NCBI GenBank assembly: GCA_040275425.1
Contig: JBEOKB010000044.1
Location: 1-7,458, forward strand
Direction of reading: 5' to 3'
From: Pinisolibacter sp040275425
Lineage (GTDB): Bacteria; Pseudomonadota; Alphaproteobacteria; Rhizobiales; Ancalomicrobiaceae
Length of the DNA: 7,458 bases
This document shows positions 1 through 7,458 of this stretch, in pieces. The notes beneath the pieces were generated by a model. It was not told the origin of the DNA, ran no database searches, and saw only the letters and a list, made by a program, of their open reading frames with translations. Within the stretch, counting starts at the first letter, position 1; each line of letters starts with the position of its first letter. The position numbers and the translations under genes were made by a program.

Positions 1-592
1 CGTGCTCGGTGATCGGCGTGTCGACCACGCGCCGGGCGCCGAACTCCTGCAGCAGTTCGCGGCTGACCTTATAGGCGCCCTGATACTGGGCGACTTCCTC
101 GCCCATCAGGAAGACGCGGTCGTCGCGGCGCATTTCCTCGGCCATGGCGTCGCGCAGGGCGTCGCGGACGGTGATGCGGACCATCTTCGCGCCGGCGGGG
201 ATCTCGGGATCGTTGAGGGGCTTGGGTGCGGCCTTCGAGACGGCCGCTGGCGCGGCCTCCTCAGGCTGACGAACAGAGGCAGGCGCGGGCTGTACGTCAT
301 CCCGAGGAGCCGGCGCAGCCGCCCCGGATCCAGTCCGGGGCTCGAGGGACGAGCCCTCACCCAGCCGCGCAATCGGCGTGTTGACCTTCACGTTCTCGGT
401 CCCGGCGGGCACGAGGATCGCCGAGAGCACGCCCTCGTCGACGGCCTCGACCTCCATGGTCGCCTTGTCGGTTTCGATCTCGGCGATGACGTCGCCGGCC
501 TTGACGGTGTCGCCGACGGCCTTGAGCCACTTGGCGAGCTTGCCCTCTTCCATGGTCGGGGAGAGCGCGGGCATGAGAATTTCGATGGCCAT
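1..592 (-). CDS. pdhB: Pyruvate dehydrogenase E1 beta subunit with N-terminal lipoyl domain (partial, 3' end outside window)
   Basis: E1 beta works with PdhA to decarboxylate pyruvate with thiamine diphosphate and to pass the acetyl group to lipoyl-lysine in the cytoplasmic pyruvate dehydrogenase complex. The 197 visible residues hold three parts. Residues 1-79 are a biotinyl/lipoyl domain starting MAIEILMPALSPTMEEG, with the lipoylation motif ETDKATME and lysine 43. Residues about 80-135 are an Ala/Pro-rich flexible linker. From about residue 137 the E1 beta pyrimidine-binding domain begins (VRITVRDALRDAM, then MGEEVAQYQGAYKVS) and continues past the left edge. A lipoyl domain on E1 beta is established for alphaproteobacteria and is absent from most other E1 beta proteins. 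The ATG at 590-592 is chosen because the lipoyl domain begins there and a GGGAG ribosome-binding site lies 8 nt upstream. The stop of pdhA is 13 nt away, so the two are probably co-transcribed and translationally coupled. Part of the linker is encoded by a palindromic repeat (see 296-351). Confidence 0.96.
   Translation of the reverse strand, partial: MAIEILMPALSPTMEEGKLAKWLKAVGDTVKAGDVIAEIETDKATMEVEAVDEGVLSAILVPAGTENVKVNTPIARLGEGSSLEPRTGSGAAAPAPRDDVQPAPASVRQPEEAAPAAVSKAAPKPLNDPEIPAGAKMVRITVRDALRDAMAEEMRRDDRVFLMGEEVAQYQGAYKVSRELLQEFGARRVVDTPITEH
296..351. repeat. Clover-leaf-like palindromic repeat inside the pdhB linker
   Basis: Three nested inverted repeats occupy this segment. The outer arms are imperfect (TCCCGAG at 300-306 against CTCGAGGGA at 341-349, with one extra base). 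Inside are CGGC-GCA-GCCG (311-321) and a perfect 7-bp hairpin CCCCGGA-TCCAG-TCCGGGG (322-340). The flanking CGTCATCCCGAG and GGATCCAGTCCGGGG phrases resemble interspersed palindromic repeats I remember from Hyphomicrobiales genomes; this is recollection, not a search. Read in the pdhB frame it encodes about residues 81-99 of the linker without breaking the frame. Copy number in this genome cannot be judged from one window. Confidence 0.6.
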
Positions 593-600
593 GGTCGCGG

Positions 601-605
601 CTCCC
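601..605 (-). promoter_or_regulatory. Ribosome-binding site of pdhB
   Basis: GGGAG on the minus strand directly follows the pdhA stop codon (606-608) and lies 8 nt before the pdhB ATG. It supports the chosen pdhB start and close coupling of the two genes. Confidence 0.75.
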
Positions 606-1619
606 TCAGCGTACGATGTCGGTCCAGAGCTCGGTCACGTCCGGCTCCGGGTCGTTCTGAGCGAATTCCGCCGCCTCCTGGACGACGACGCGAACCTCGG
701 CGTCGATCTTCTTCAGATCGTCCTCCGAGACGATGCCGCCGGCGAGGAGGCGCGTGCGCACCTGCTCGATCGGGTCGTGCTCGTTGCGCATCTTCTGGAC
801 CTCCTCCTTCGACCGGTACTTGGCCGGGTCGGACATGGAGTGGCCGCGATATCGGTAGGTCTGCATCTCGAGGATGTAGGGGCCGTTGCCGGCGCGGGCG
901 AACTCGAGCGCGCGGGCCGAGGCCTCGCGCACGGCGCGCACGTCCATTCCGTCGACCTGCTCGCCGGGGATGTTGAAGGAGATGCCGCGCTTGGAGAAGT
1001 CGGTCTGGGACGAGGAGCGGGCCACCGCCGTGCCCATGGCGTAGCGATTGTTCTCGATCACGTAGACCACGGGGAGCTTCCACAGCTCGGCCATGTTGAA
1101 GCTCTCGTAGACCTGGCCCTGGTTGGCGGCGCCGTCGCCGAAGAAGGCGAGCGCGACCTTGCCGTTCTTCTTGTACTTGTTGGCGAAGCCGAGGCCGGTG
1201 CCGAGCGGCACCTGGGCGCCGACGATGCCGTGGCCGCCGTAGAAGTGCTTCTCGACGCTGAACATGTGCATCGAGCCGCCCTTGCCCTTGGAATAGCCGC
1301 CGCGACGGCCGGTGAGCTCGGCCATGACGCCGTTCGCGCTCATGCCGCAGGCGAGCATGTGGCCGTGGTCGCGGTAGGAGGTGATGAACTGGTCGCCGTC
1401 CTCCATCGCCATGCGCATGCCGACGACGACCGCCTCCTGGCCGATGTAGAGGTGGCAGAAGCCGCCGATCAGCCCCATGCCGTACATCTGACCGGCCTTC
1501 TCCTCGAAGCGGCGGATCAGCAGCATGTCGCGGTAGGCGGCGAGATCCTCGTCGGTGGTGAAGGGCGCGGGACCGGTCTCGACCGGTGGCTTCGACTTCG
1601 TGGACTTGGCCGTGGCCAT
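606..1619 (-). CDS. pdhA: Pyruvate dehydrogenase E1 alpha subunit
   Basis: PdhA is the thiamine-diphosphate-binding half of the alpha2beta2 E1 enzyme, which decarboxylates pyruvate and feeds acetyl groups to E2. The 337-residue product has the usual length for the alphaproteobacterial/mitochondrial-type E1 alpha. The N-terminal 20 residues are a Lys/Pro-rich tail. The catalytic domain follows with MLLIRRFEEKAGQMY (32-46), GFCHLYIGQEA (53-63), the region SYRDHGHML (81-89), and GRRGGYSKGKGGSMHM (104-119). The ThDP/Mg motif begins GDGAANQGQVYE (161-172) and ends at the asparagines of VIENNRYAMGT (188-197). The loop with YRYRGHSMSDP (255-265) matches the region of regulatory serine phosphorylation in mitochondrial E1; nothing shows that it is phosphorylated here. 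The ATG at 1617-1619 has a strong AGGGAGGG ribosome-binding site just upstream. It is the first gene of the visible pdh operon and lies 165 bp downstream of ftsB. No defect is seen. Confidence 0.98.
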   Translation of the reverse strand: MATAKSTKSKPPVETGPAPFTTDEDLAAYRDMLLIRRFEEKAGQMYGMGLIGGFCHLYIGQEAVVVGMRMAMEDGDQFITSYRDHGHMLACGMSANGVMAELTGRRGGYSKGKGGSMHMFSVEKHFYGGHGIVGAQVPLGTGLGFANKYKKNGKVALAFFGDGAANQGQVYESFNMAELWKLPVVYVIENNRYAMGTAVARSSSQTDFSKRGISFNIPGEQVDGMDVRAVREASARALEFARAGNGPYILEMQTYRYRGHSMSDPAKYRSKEEVQKMRNEHDPIEQVRTRLLAGGIVSEDDLKKIDAEVRVVVQEAAEFAQNDPEPDVTELWTDIVR

Positions 1620-1624
1620 GACAT

Positions 1625-1632
1625 CCCTCCCT
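1625..1632 (-). promoter_or_regulatory. Ribosome-binding site of pdhA
   Basis: AGGGAGGG on the minus strand lies 5 nt upstream of the ATG at 1617-1619. This is a strong Shine-Dalgarno match and fixes the start. Confidence 0.85.
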
Positions 1633-1712
1633 GGGCGGTTCCGCCTCGTGACGTGTCAGGGAGGATAATCCGTCGCAGGGGGGATGCAAGCGGCGCGGCG
1701 CACAGATGCAGC

Positions 1713-1758
1713 GCCACATAAAATACTGCTATGCAACAATAAAAGTGCGATAAACTGG
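1713..1758 (-). promoter_or_regulatory. Probable pdhA promoter region, AT-rich, with a small dyad
   Basis: This segment is clearly AT-richer than its surroundings and lies about 95-140 nt upstream of the pdhA ATG. A possible sigma-70-type pair on the minus strand is GCACTT (1743-1748) and TATTTT (1720-1725), 17 bp apart; the -35 match is poor. A short dyad TTGC-ATA-GCAG (1726-1736) sits in the spacer, where a bound protein would affect polymerase. The location is well supported, but the exact promoter elements are guesses. Confidence 0.35.
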
Positions 1759-1790
1759 AATTGAGTTGATTATGGTCATTCAACTCAATT
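1759..1790. repeat. Perfect 11-bp inverted repeat between ftsB and pdhA
   Basis: AATTGAGTTGA (1759-1769) is matched exactly by its reverse complement TCAACTCAATT (1780-1790) across a 10-nt spacer. The right arm covers the ftsB stop codon (1785-1787). Arm centres are 21 bp apart, about two helical turns, which suits a dimeric DNA-binding protein. The stem is AT-rich and no T-run follows on either strand, so an intrinsic terminator is less likely, although a weak ftsB terminator or mRNA 3'-end hairpin remains possible. Confidence 0.6.
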
Positions 1791-2126
1791 TCGGTTGAAG
1801 CGACTGTTCTGGGGCGCGCTGGCGACGATGGCGATCTCGCTCGCATTGGCGAGACCGAGTATCTCGCGCGAGCGCTCGTCGAGCATGTCGCTCTCGAGGC
1901 TGGCCGAGCGCAGCAGGGTCACGCGGCGTTCGACCCGGGTGCGCTCCTGTTTGATGCGGGCGAGGTCGGCGTCGAGGCGGGCGGCCTCCACGGCGAGATT
2001 GCGCCGGGCCTCGATGCCGAACGAACCGTGCCAACCATGCCAGGCGAAGTAGCCGGAAAAGGCGACGGCGATCACGGGAACGATCAGGGGGCGAAGATAG
2101 GACTTGCGGCGCTGACGAGTTGACAT
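1785..2126 (-). CDS. ftsB: FtsB/DivIC-type septum formation initiator protein
   Basis: FtsB is a small bitopic inner-membrane protein of the divisome that joins FtsL and FtsQ through a periplasmic coiled coil. The 113-residue product has the expected plan: a short basic cytoplasmic N-terminus (MSTRQRRKSY), a single membrane segment at about residues 12-30 (LIVPVIAVAFSGYFAW), a Gly-containing turn (HGWHGSFGIEA), and a charged heptad-like helix at about 41-75. A C-terminal segment with LESDMLDERSREILGLA then follows, as is typical of alphaproteobacterial members. The ATG at 2124-2126 is preferred over an upstream in-frame ATG at 2208-2210, because the extra 28 residues resemble no FtsB N-terminus and the chosen start puts basic residues right before the membrane helix. 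No strong ribosome-binding site is visible. Its place just upstream of pdhA agrees with rhizobial gene order. Divergence in this family is high, so the assignment rests on topology, motif and context together. Confidence 0.88.
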   Translation of the reverse strand: MSTRQRRKSYLRPLIVPVIAVAFSGYFAWHGWHGSFGIEARRNLAVEAARLDADLARIKQERTRVERRVTLLRSASLESDMLDERSREILGLANASEIAIVASAPQNSRFNRN

Positions 2127-2336
2127 GTGCGATGCGACGCCCCGAACTGGTACGCGAAACGTTTCCGGTCGGCACCGGAGAAGGCCATTGCACCATTTCA
2201 GGGTTAACATTGCCTTGCGCCGTCGCGGAAAGAGCGTGCAGCCGGCTGCGAATCGCCGACGATGCGAGCCGTCGCGAAAACGCTCCGTTCATGCTCCTCT
2301 GACATGCTCCGATCGGTTCCACATCACGGATCGCCC
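2127..2336. promoter_or_regulatory. Divergent intergenic region between ftsB and the lipoprotein gene
   Basis: These 210 bp must hold promoters for both outward-facing genes. Visible signals are a perfect 10-bp palindrome GAAACGTTTC (2156-2165), an adjoining hairpin TCCGGT-CGGC-ACCGGA (2164-2179), and a lone GTTAAC (2202-2207) that could be half of a CtrA-type site but lacks the second half at the right spacing. I cannot place -35/-10 boxes with confidence. Longer N-terminal readings of either gene would intrude here but are not supported. Confidence 0.45.
2156..2165. promoter_or_regulatory. GAAACGTTTC palindrome, possible operator
   Basis: This perfect 10-bp palindrome lies 30 bp upstream of the ftsB start. 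Its shape resembles LacI-family operators, which have a central CG flanked by GAAA/TTTC. No regulator gene is in the window, and a 10-bp palindrome can arise by chance. Confidence 0.25.
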
Positions 2337-3125
2337 ATGACGCGCGTCGCCCTCCGCATCGTACTCGCCCTCGCGGGCCCGGCGCTGCTCGCGGCGTGCG
2401 GCGGGTCGTCGACCGTGGTCGAGGTCGAGATGTCCACCCGCAAGGTCGATCGGGCCGCGGTCGACCGGGCGCTCGACGAATTCCGCAACGTCTGCCGGCC
2501 GCTGTTCACCCGCCATCGCGACGCGGTGAAGTCGATCCGCGCGGTGGTGTCGGACGAGGGCTCGACCCAGGTGCGGCGGTTCGGCTGGGGGGTGCACGTC
2601 GAGATCGTGGCGGCGGTGCGCGCGTCGGCGGCGACGCTGCCACAGCCGGTCGAGGCGCAGGCGCGGTTCCTGTTCGGCGGCGGCGGGCGGCCGGGCGTGC
2701 TCGCCTTCTCACCGACGGCGGCGGCGCTGTGCGATCAGACCCCGGCGCCGGGGCGGCGCACGGTGTTCCTGCCCGCGCCGGCGCTGGCCGAGCATCTGCC
2801 CAGGCTCGCGCTCACGCCGACCAGCGAGCAGGTCGCCGCCTATCGCGCCGAGGAGGCGCGGGCGATGACCGGCGACTATCAGAGCCAGCGCAACATGGCG
2901 TGGTGCTACGTCGACGGCTGCTACGGGGTGGAGGAGATCGACGACGTCAAGGCCTGCGCGTGGCGCAAGGTGATCCTGGCGTCGAGCCATCCCAAGGTCG
3001 ACGGCACCGACCGGGACAACGTGGCGACCGACTGCGACGCGGCGCTGTCGCCGCCCGATCTCGCGGACGCGACGCAGCGGGCGCGCGAGCTGTTCGCCAA
3101 GATCTACAAGCGCGACATGCCGTGA
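2337..3125 (+). CDS. Predicted lipoprotein with Sel1-like C-terminal region, function unknown
   Basis: I do not recognise a named family. The 262-residue product begins with a type II signal peptide: basic MTRVALR, hydrophobic IVLALAGPALLAA, and lipobox LAAC with the lipidated cysteine at 21, so the mature protein should be membrane-anchored and face the periplasm. The mature part has a charged, probably helical stretch (about 34-68), a middle region with VHVEIVAAV and FLFGGGG (about 70-150), and a C-terminal part (about 165-258). The C-terminal part contains GDYQSQRNMAWCYVDGC, ACAWRKVILAS and ARELFAKIY, which reads like the Sel1-like helical-pair regions of proteobacterial hypothetical proteins. 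Six further cysteines (53, 132, 190, 195, 207, 233) could form disulfides. The ATG at 2337 is chosen because it places the signal peptide at the N-terminus; an in-frame ATG at 2262 would bury it. It is the only gene on the plus strand, divergent from ftsB and convergent with eno. The reading as an exported lipoprotein is firm; any role is unknown. Confidence 0.85.
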   Translation: MTRVALRIVLALAGPALLAACGGSSTVVEVEMSTRKVDRAAVDRALDEFRNVCRPLFTRHRDAVKSIRAVVSDEGSTQVRRFGWGVHVEIVAAVRASAATLPQPVEAQARFLFGGGGRPGVLAFSPTAAALCDQTPAPGRRTVFLPAPALAEHLPRLALTPTSEQVAAYRAEEARAMTGDYQSQRNMAWCYVDGCYGVEEIDDVKACAWRKVILASSHPKVDGTDRDNVATDCDAALSPPDLADATQRARELFAKIYKRDMP

Positions 3126-3130
3126 GGCGG

Positions 3131-3145
3131 GCGGGCTTCGCCCGC
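3131..3145 (+). terminator. GC-rich hairpin after the lipoprotein gene
   Basis: GCGGGC-TTC-GCCCGC begins 5 nt after the stop codon. The stem is strong, but no T-run follows, so intrinsic termination is uncertain; it may instead protect the mRNA 3' end. Confidence 0.4.
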
Positions 3146-3216
3146 TCCATGAGACGGCTCGTGAATGCCGGGGGCGAGGCCGGCAGCGTCAGCAATACCC
3201 TCGCGCGGAACGCGCT

Positions 3217-3245
3217 CTTCCTTCTCCCCTCGCGGGAGAAGGGGG
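3217..3245. repeat. REP-like palindrome (CCTTCTCCC / GGGAGAAGG)
   Basis: Nine-base arms CCTTCTCCC (3220-3228) and GGGAGAAGG (3234-3242) pair perfectly around CTCGC, and G-U/G-C pairs extend the stem to 3217-3245. The phrase CTTCTCCC-CTCGC-GGGAGAAGG is one I remember as a common intergenic repeat in proteobacterial genomes. This is recollection only; no second copy is in the window. Confidence 0.55.
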
Positions 3246-3266
3246 AGAGCAGCGGCGCGGTTCCCC

Positions 3267-3302
3267 GGACCGGGCGCGCCTCCCCGTTCGCGGGCCCGGT
3301 CC
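3267..3302. repeat. Inverted repeat GGACCGGGC / GCCCGGTCC with 18-nt spacer
   Basis: The arms at 3267-3275 and 3294-3302 are perfect reverse complements. The spacer is long for a terminator. It overlaps a further small dyad (3285-3310), so alternative folds are possible. Its role is unknown. Confidence 0.45.
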
Positions 3303-3311
3303 CACGAACGC

Positions 3312-3336
3312 GAAACGGCGGCCGCGAGGCCGCCGT
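3312..3336 (-). terminator. Probable intrinsic terminator of eno
   Basis: On the minus strand ACGGCGGCC-TCGC-GGCCGCCGT forms a perfect 9-bp GC-rich stem with a tetraloop, starting about 31 nt after the eno stop codon. The T-run is short (TTTCG), so termination may be only partly intrinsic. Confidence 0.6.
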
Positions 3337-3367
3337 CCGCAATCGTTCTCGGTTCAAATCCCGAGGA

Positions 3368-4645
3368 TCAGGCCTTGAGGATCGACAGGCCGGCGTAGCG
3401 GGCGGCGTCGCCGAGCTGCTCCTCGATGCGCAGCAGCTGGTTGTACTTGGCGAGCCGGTCGGAACGAGCCAGCGAGCCGGTCTTGATCTGACCGCAGTTG
3501 GTGGCGACCGCGAGATCGGCGATGGTCGAATCCTCGGTCTCGCCCGAGCGATGCGACATCACGGCGGTGTAGCGGGCCTTGTGGGCCATCTCGACCGCCT
3601 CGAGGGTCTCGGTGAGCGAGCCGATCTGGTTGACCTTGACCAGGATCGAGTTGGCGGTGCCGAGCCGGATACCTTCCGCCAGGCGCTTGGAGTTGGTGAC
3701 GAAGAGATCGTCGCCGACCAGCTGGCACTTCGCGCCGATCATGTCGGTGACGAGCTTCCAGCCCTCCCAGTCGTCCTCGGCCATGCCGTCCTCGATCGAG
3801 ATGATCGGGTAGGCATCGACCAGCTTGGCGAGGTACTTGGCCTGGGCCTTGGGATCGCGCACCTTCTTCTCGCCTTCGTAGACGTACTTGCCGTCCTTGA
3901 AGAACTCTGTCGAGGCGCAGTCGAGGGCGAGGAACACGTCCTTGCCGGCCGAATAGCCGGCCTTCTCGATCGAGGCCATGACGAAGTCGAGCGCGGCCTC
4001 GGCCGACTTCAGGTTCGGCGCGAAGCCGCCCTCGTCGCCGACGTTGGTGTTGTGACCGGCCTTCTTCAGCTCGCCCTTGAGGGTGTGGAAGATCTCCGCG
4101 CCGGCGCGCAGGCCGTCGGCGAAGGTCGGCGCACCCGCCGGCATGATCATGAATTCCTGGAAGTCGATCGGATTGTCGGCATGGGCGCCGCCGTTGATGA
4201 TGTTCATCATCGGGACCGGCAGCACGCGCGCGTTGGGGCCGCCGATGTACTTGAACAGCGGCAGACCGGCGGCCTGGGCCGCGGCCTTGGCCACCGCCAT
4301 CGACACGCCGAGGATGGCGTTGGCGCCGAGGCGGGCCTTGTTGGGCGTGCCGTCGAGGGCGATCATGGTGTTGTCGATGAGGATCTGGTCCTCGGCGTCG
4401 AAGCCGCCGATGGCGTCCCAGATCTCACCGTTGACGGCTTCGACGGCCTTCAGCACGCCCTTGCCGAGGTAGACCGACTTGTCGCCGTCGCGCAGTTCGA
4501 CCGCCTCGTGGGCGCCGGTGGAGGCGCCCGAGGGGACGGCGGCGCGGCCGAAGGAGCCGTCCTCGAGGACGACGTCGACTTCGACGGTGGGATTGCCGCG
4601 GCTGTCGAGGATCTGGCGGCCGACGATATCGACGATGGCGGTCAT
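3368..4645 (-). CDS. eno: Enolase (phosphopyruvate hydratase)
   Basis: Enolase converts 2-phosphoglycerate to phosphoenolpyruvate in the cytoplasm and works in reverse during gluconeogenesis. The 425-residue product spans the whole family: an N-terminal capping domain beginning MTAIVDIVGRQILDSRGNPT with the mobile loop VPSGASTGAHEA (37-48), then the TIM-barrel domain. Expected active-site residues are all in place. They are His155 in NGGAHADN, general acid Glu205 in GDEGGFAP, Mg ligands Asp242 (LDCAS), Glu285 (SIEDGMAEDDW) and Asp312 (GDDLF), and general base Lys337 in the signature ILVKVNQIGSLTET. SHRSGETEDSTIADLAVA (364-381) and IKTGSLARSDRLAKYNQLLRI complete the C-terminus. Start ATG at 4643-4645 has an AGGAGA ribosome-binding site 5 nt upstream. 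It appears to be transcribed alone: a dnaE terminator lies upstream and a hairpin downstream. Nothing is truncated or unusual in the protein. Confidence 0.99.
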   Translation of the reverse strand: MTAIVDIVGRQILDSRGNPTVEVDVVLEDGSFGRAAVPSGASTGAHEAVELRDGDKSVYLGKGVLKAVEAVNGEIWDAIGGFDAEDQILIDNTMIALDGTPNKARLGANAILGVSMAVAKAAAQAAGLPLFKYIGGPNARVLPVPMMNIINGGAHADNPIDFQEFMIMPAGAPTFADGLRAGAEIFHTLKGELKKAGHNTNVGDEGGFAPNLKSAEAALDFVMASIEKAGYSAGKDVFLALDCASTEFFKDGKYVYEGEKKVRDPKAQAKYLAKLVDAYPIISIEDGMAEDDWEGWKLVTDMIGAKCQLVGDDLFVTNSKRLAEGIRLGTANSILVKVNQIGSLTETLEAVEMAHKARYTAVMSHRSGETEDSTIADLAVATNCGQIKTGSLARSDRLAKYNQLLRIEEQLGDAARYAGLSILKA

Positions 4646-4650
4646 GGAAG

Positions 4651-4656
4651 TCTCCT
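4651..4656 (-). promoter_or_regulatory. Ribosome-binding site of eno
   Basis: AGGAGA on the minus strand, 5 nt from the ATG at 4643-4645. A GAAA-GCG-TTTC dyad (4657-4667) lies immediately upstream and could influence initiation or bind a regulator. Confidence 0.85.
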
Positions 4657-4684
4657 GAAAGCGTTTCGCTCGGGTCCGGCGCTG

Positions 4685-4755
4685 CTATAACCGACGCGGC
4701 CGACCCTCGCCAGCCCGTGAAGGCACGAATGGCCGAAAGGCGGCGCAACAGGGTG
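4685..4755 (-). promoter_or_regulatory. Probable eno promoter region
   Basis: After the dnaE terminator about 110 bp remain before the eno start, so the promoter should lie here. A -10-like TTATAG is at 4685-4690 on the minus strand, 39 nt before the ATG. No good TTGACA-like element sits 16-18 bp upstream; the nearest is TGGCGA or CTGGCG. The region is placed by context rather than by a convincing motif. Confidence 0.3.
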
Positions 4756-4774
4756 AAAAAAGCCGGAAACCGGC
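4756..4774 (-). terminator. Intrinsic terminator downstream of dnaE
   Basis: On the minus strand GCCGG-TTT-CCGGC is followed directly by six T residues. This is the only canonical hairpin plus T-run in the window. It lies about 125 nt after the dnaE stop and separates dnaE transcription from eno. Confidence 0.75.
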
Positions 4775-4900
4775 GAAAATGACGGCAAGAAGCTCCGCTG
4801 TCGGCAGAAGTTTCGAACGAAATCGACCGGGTCGGACCCGAGCCGGGGGAAGCGCCGACGAGCGGCGCGATCGATTCCACCCCTCCCCGGCGCGACCGGG
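4775..4900. other. dnaE 3' untranslated region
   Basis: No gene is supported between the dnaE stop and its terminator. Small GC stems are present: GCGCCG-ACGAG-CGGCGC (4852-4868), CCCGG-CGCGA-CCGGG (4886-4900) right at the stop codon, and the dyad TTTCG-AA-CGAAA (4811-4822). None carries a T-run. Confidence 0.5.

Positions 4901-7458
<2,558 letters not shown>

Larger units (their letters stand above)
3126..3367. other. Convergent intergenic region rich in stem-loops
   Basis: These 242 bp lie between the 3' ends of the lipoprotein gene and eno. No gene is supported. At least four separate perfect inverted repeats with arms of 6-9 bp are present (listed separately), together with smaller ones such as CGTTCG (3285-3290) against CGAACG (3305-3310). 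The region probably terminates both transcripts and may also hold interspersed palindromic repeats. Confidence 0.7.

Noticed and set aside
378..1721. Long open frames on both strands (about 440 codons) across pdhA.
   Set aside because: Both are shadows of pdhA/pdhB; the true frame contains the full ThDP motif.
2202..2207. GTTAAC as a possible CtrA site upstream of ftsB.
   Set aside because: The second TTAA half at 7-bp spacing is missing on both strands.
2262..2336. Upstream in-frame ATG extending the lipoprotein by 25 residues.
   Set aside because: It would move the signal peptide and lipobox away from the N-terminus, and the added residues resemble no export signal.
3345..3366. GGTTCAAATCCCGAG resembles the T-arm of a tRNA next to the eno stop codon.
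   Set aside because: The five-base stem needs an eight-base loop, the standard T-stem pairing fails at the third pair, and no acceptor, D or anticodon arm is present. It overlaps the terminator side of eno and is probably chance; an attachment-site remnant is not supported.
2396..4690. A 764-codon open frame on the plus strand across the lipoprotein gene and antisense to eno.
   Set aside because: It is in another frame of two well-supported genes, is rich in Arg/Gly/Ala, and reads as antisense enolase. Long stop-free shadows are expected at this GC content.
4684..4691. GCTATAAC on the plus strand, similar to an alphaproteobacterial -10 box.
   Set aside because: No plus-strand gene follows; downstream lies the 3' end of dnaE on the opposite strand. 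The same bases serve as a possible -10 for eno on the minus strand.

Overview
The window is a high-GC stretch of chromosome holding mostly housekeeping genes. It most likely comes from an alphaproteobacterium, probably of the Hyphomicrobiales (Rhizobiales) type. The evidence is a two-subunit pyruvate dehydrogenase E1 whose beta subunit carries an N-terminal lipoyl domain, an ftsB-like gene directly upstream of pdhA, enolase close by, and palindromic repeats of a style common in that class. From the sequence alone I cannot name a genus.

Layout, read leftward along the minus strand from the right edge: dnaE (DNA polymerase III alpha, its N-terminal third lying beyond the window), a 255-bp gap with a clear intrinsic terminator for dnaE followed by the eno leader, eno (enolase), a 242-bp gap packed with stem-loops, one gene on the opposite strand (a predicted lipoprotein of unknown function), a 210-bp divergent promoter region, ftsB (divisome coiled-coil protein), a 165-bp AT-richer gap with inverted repeats, pdhA (E1 alpha), and pdhB (E1 beta), which runs off the left edge. 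No tRNA, rRNA, CRISPR array, insertion sequence or phage gene is visible, and no gene-free stretch exceeds 300 bp.

Functionally, eno makes phosphoenolpyruvate and pdhA/pdhB begin the conversion of pyruvate to acetyl-CoA, so lower glycolysis and entry to the TCA cycle sit together. The ftsB gene links the same neighbourhood to cell division. pdhA and pdhB are spaced as one operon: the pdhB ribosome-binding site directly abuts the pdhA stop codon. The lipoprotein gene interrupts an otherwise co-directional eno-ftsB-pdhA-pdhB order that I know from rhizobial genomes.

I found no new multi-gene system. The points most worth a second look are a clover-leaf-like palindromic repeat that appears to lie in frame in the PdhB interdomain linker, an 11-bp perfect inverted repeat between ftsB and pdhA with operator-like geometry, the orphan six-cysteine lipoprotein, and the set of palindromes between the convergent lipoprotein and eno genes.
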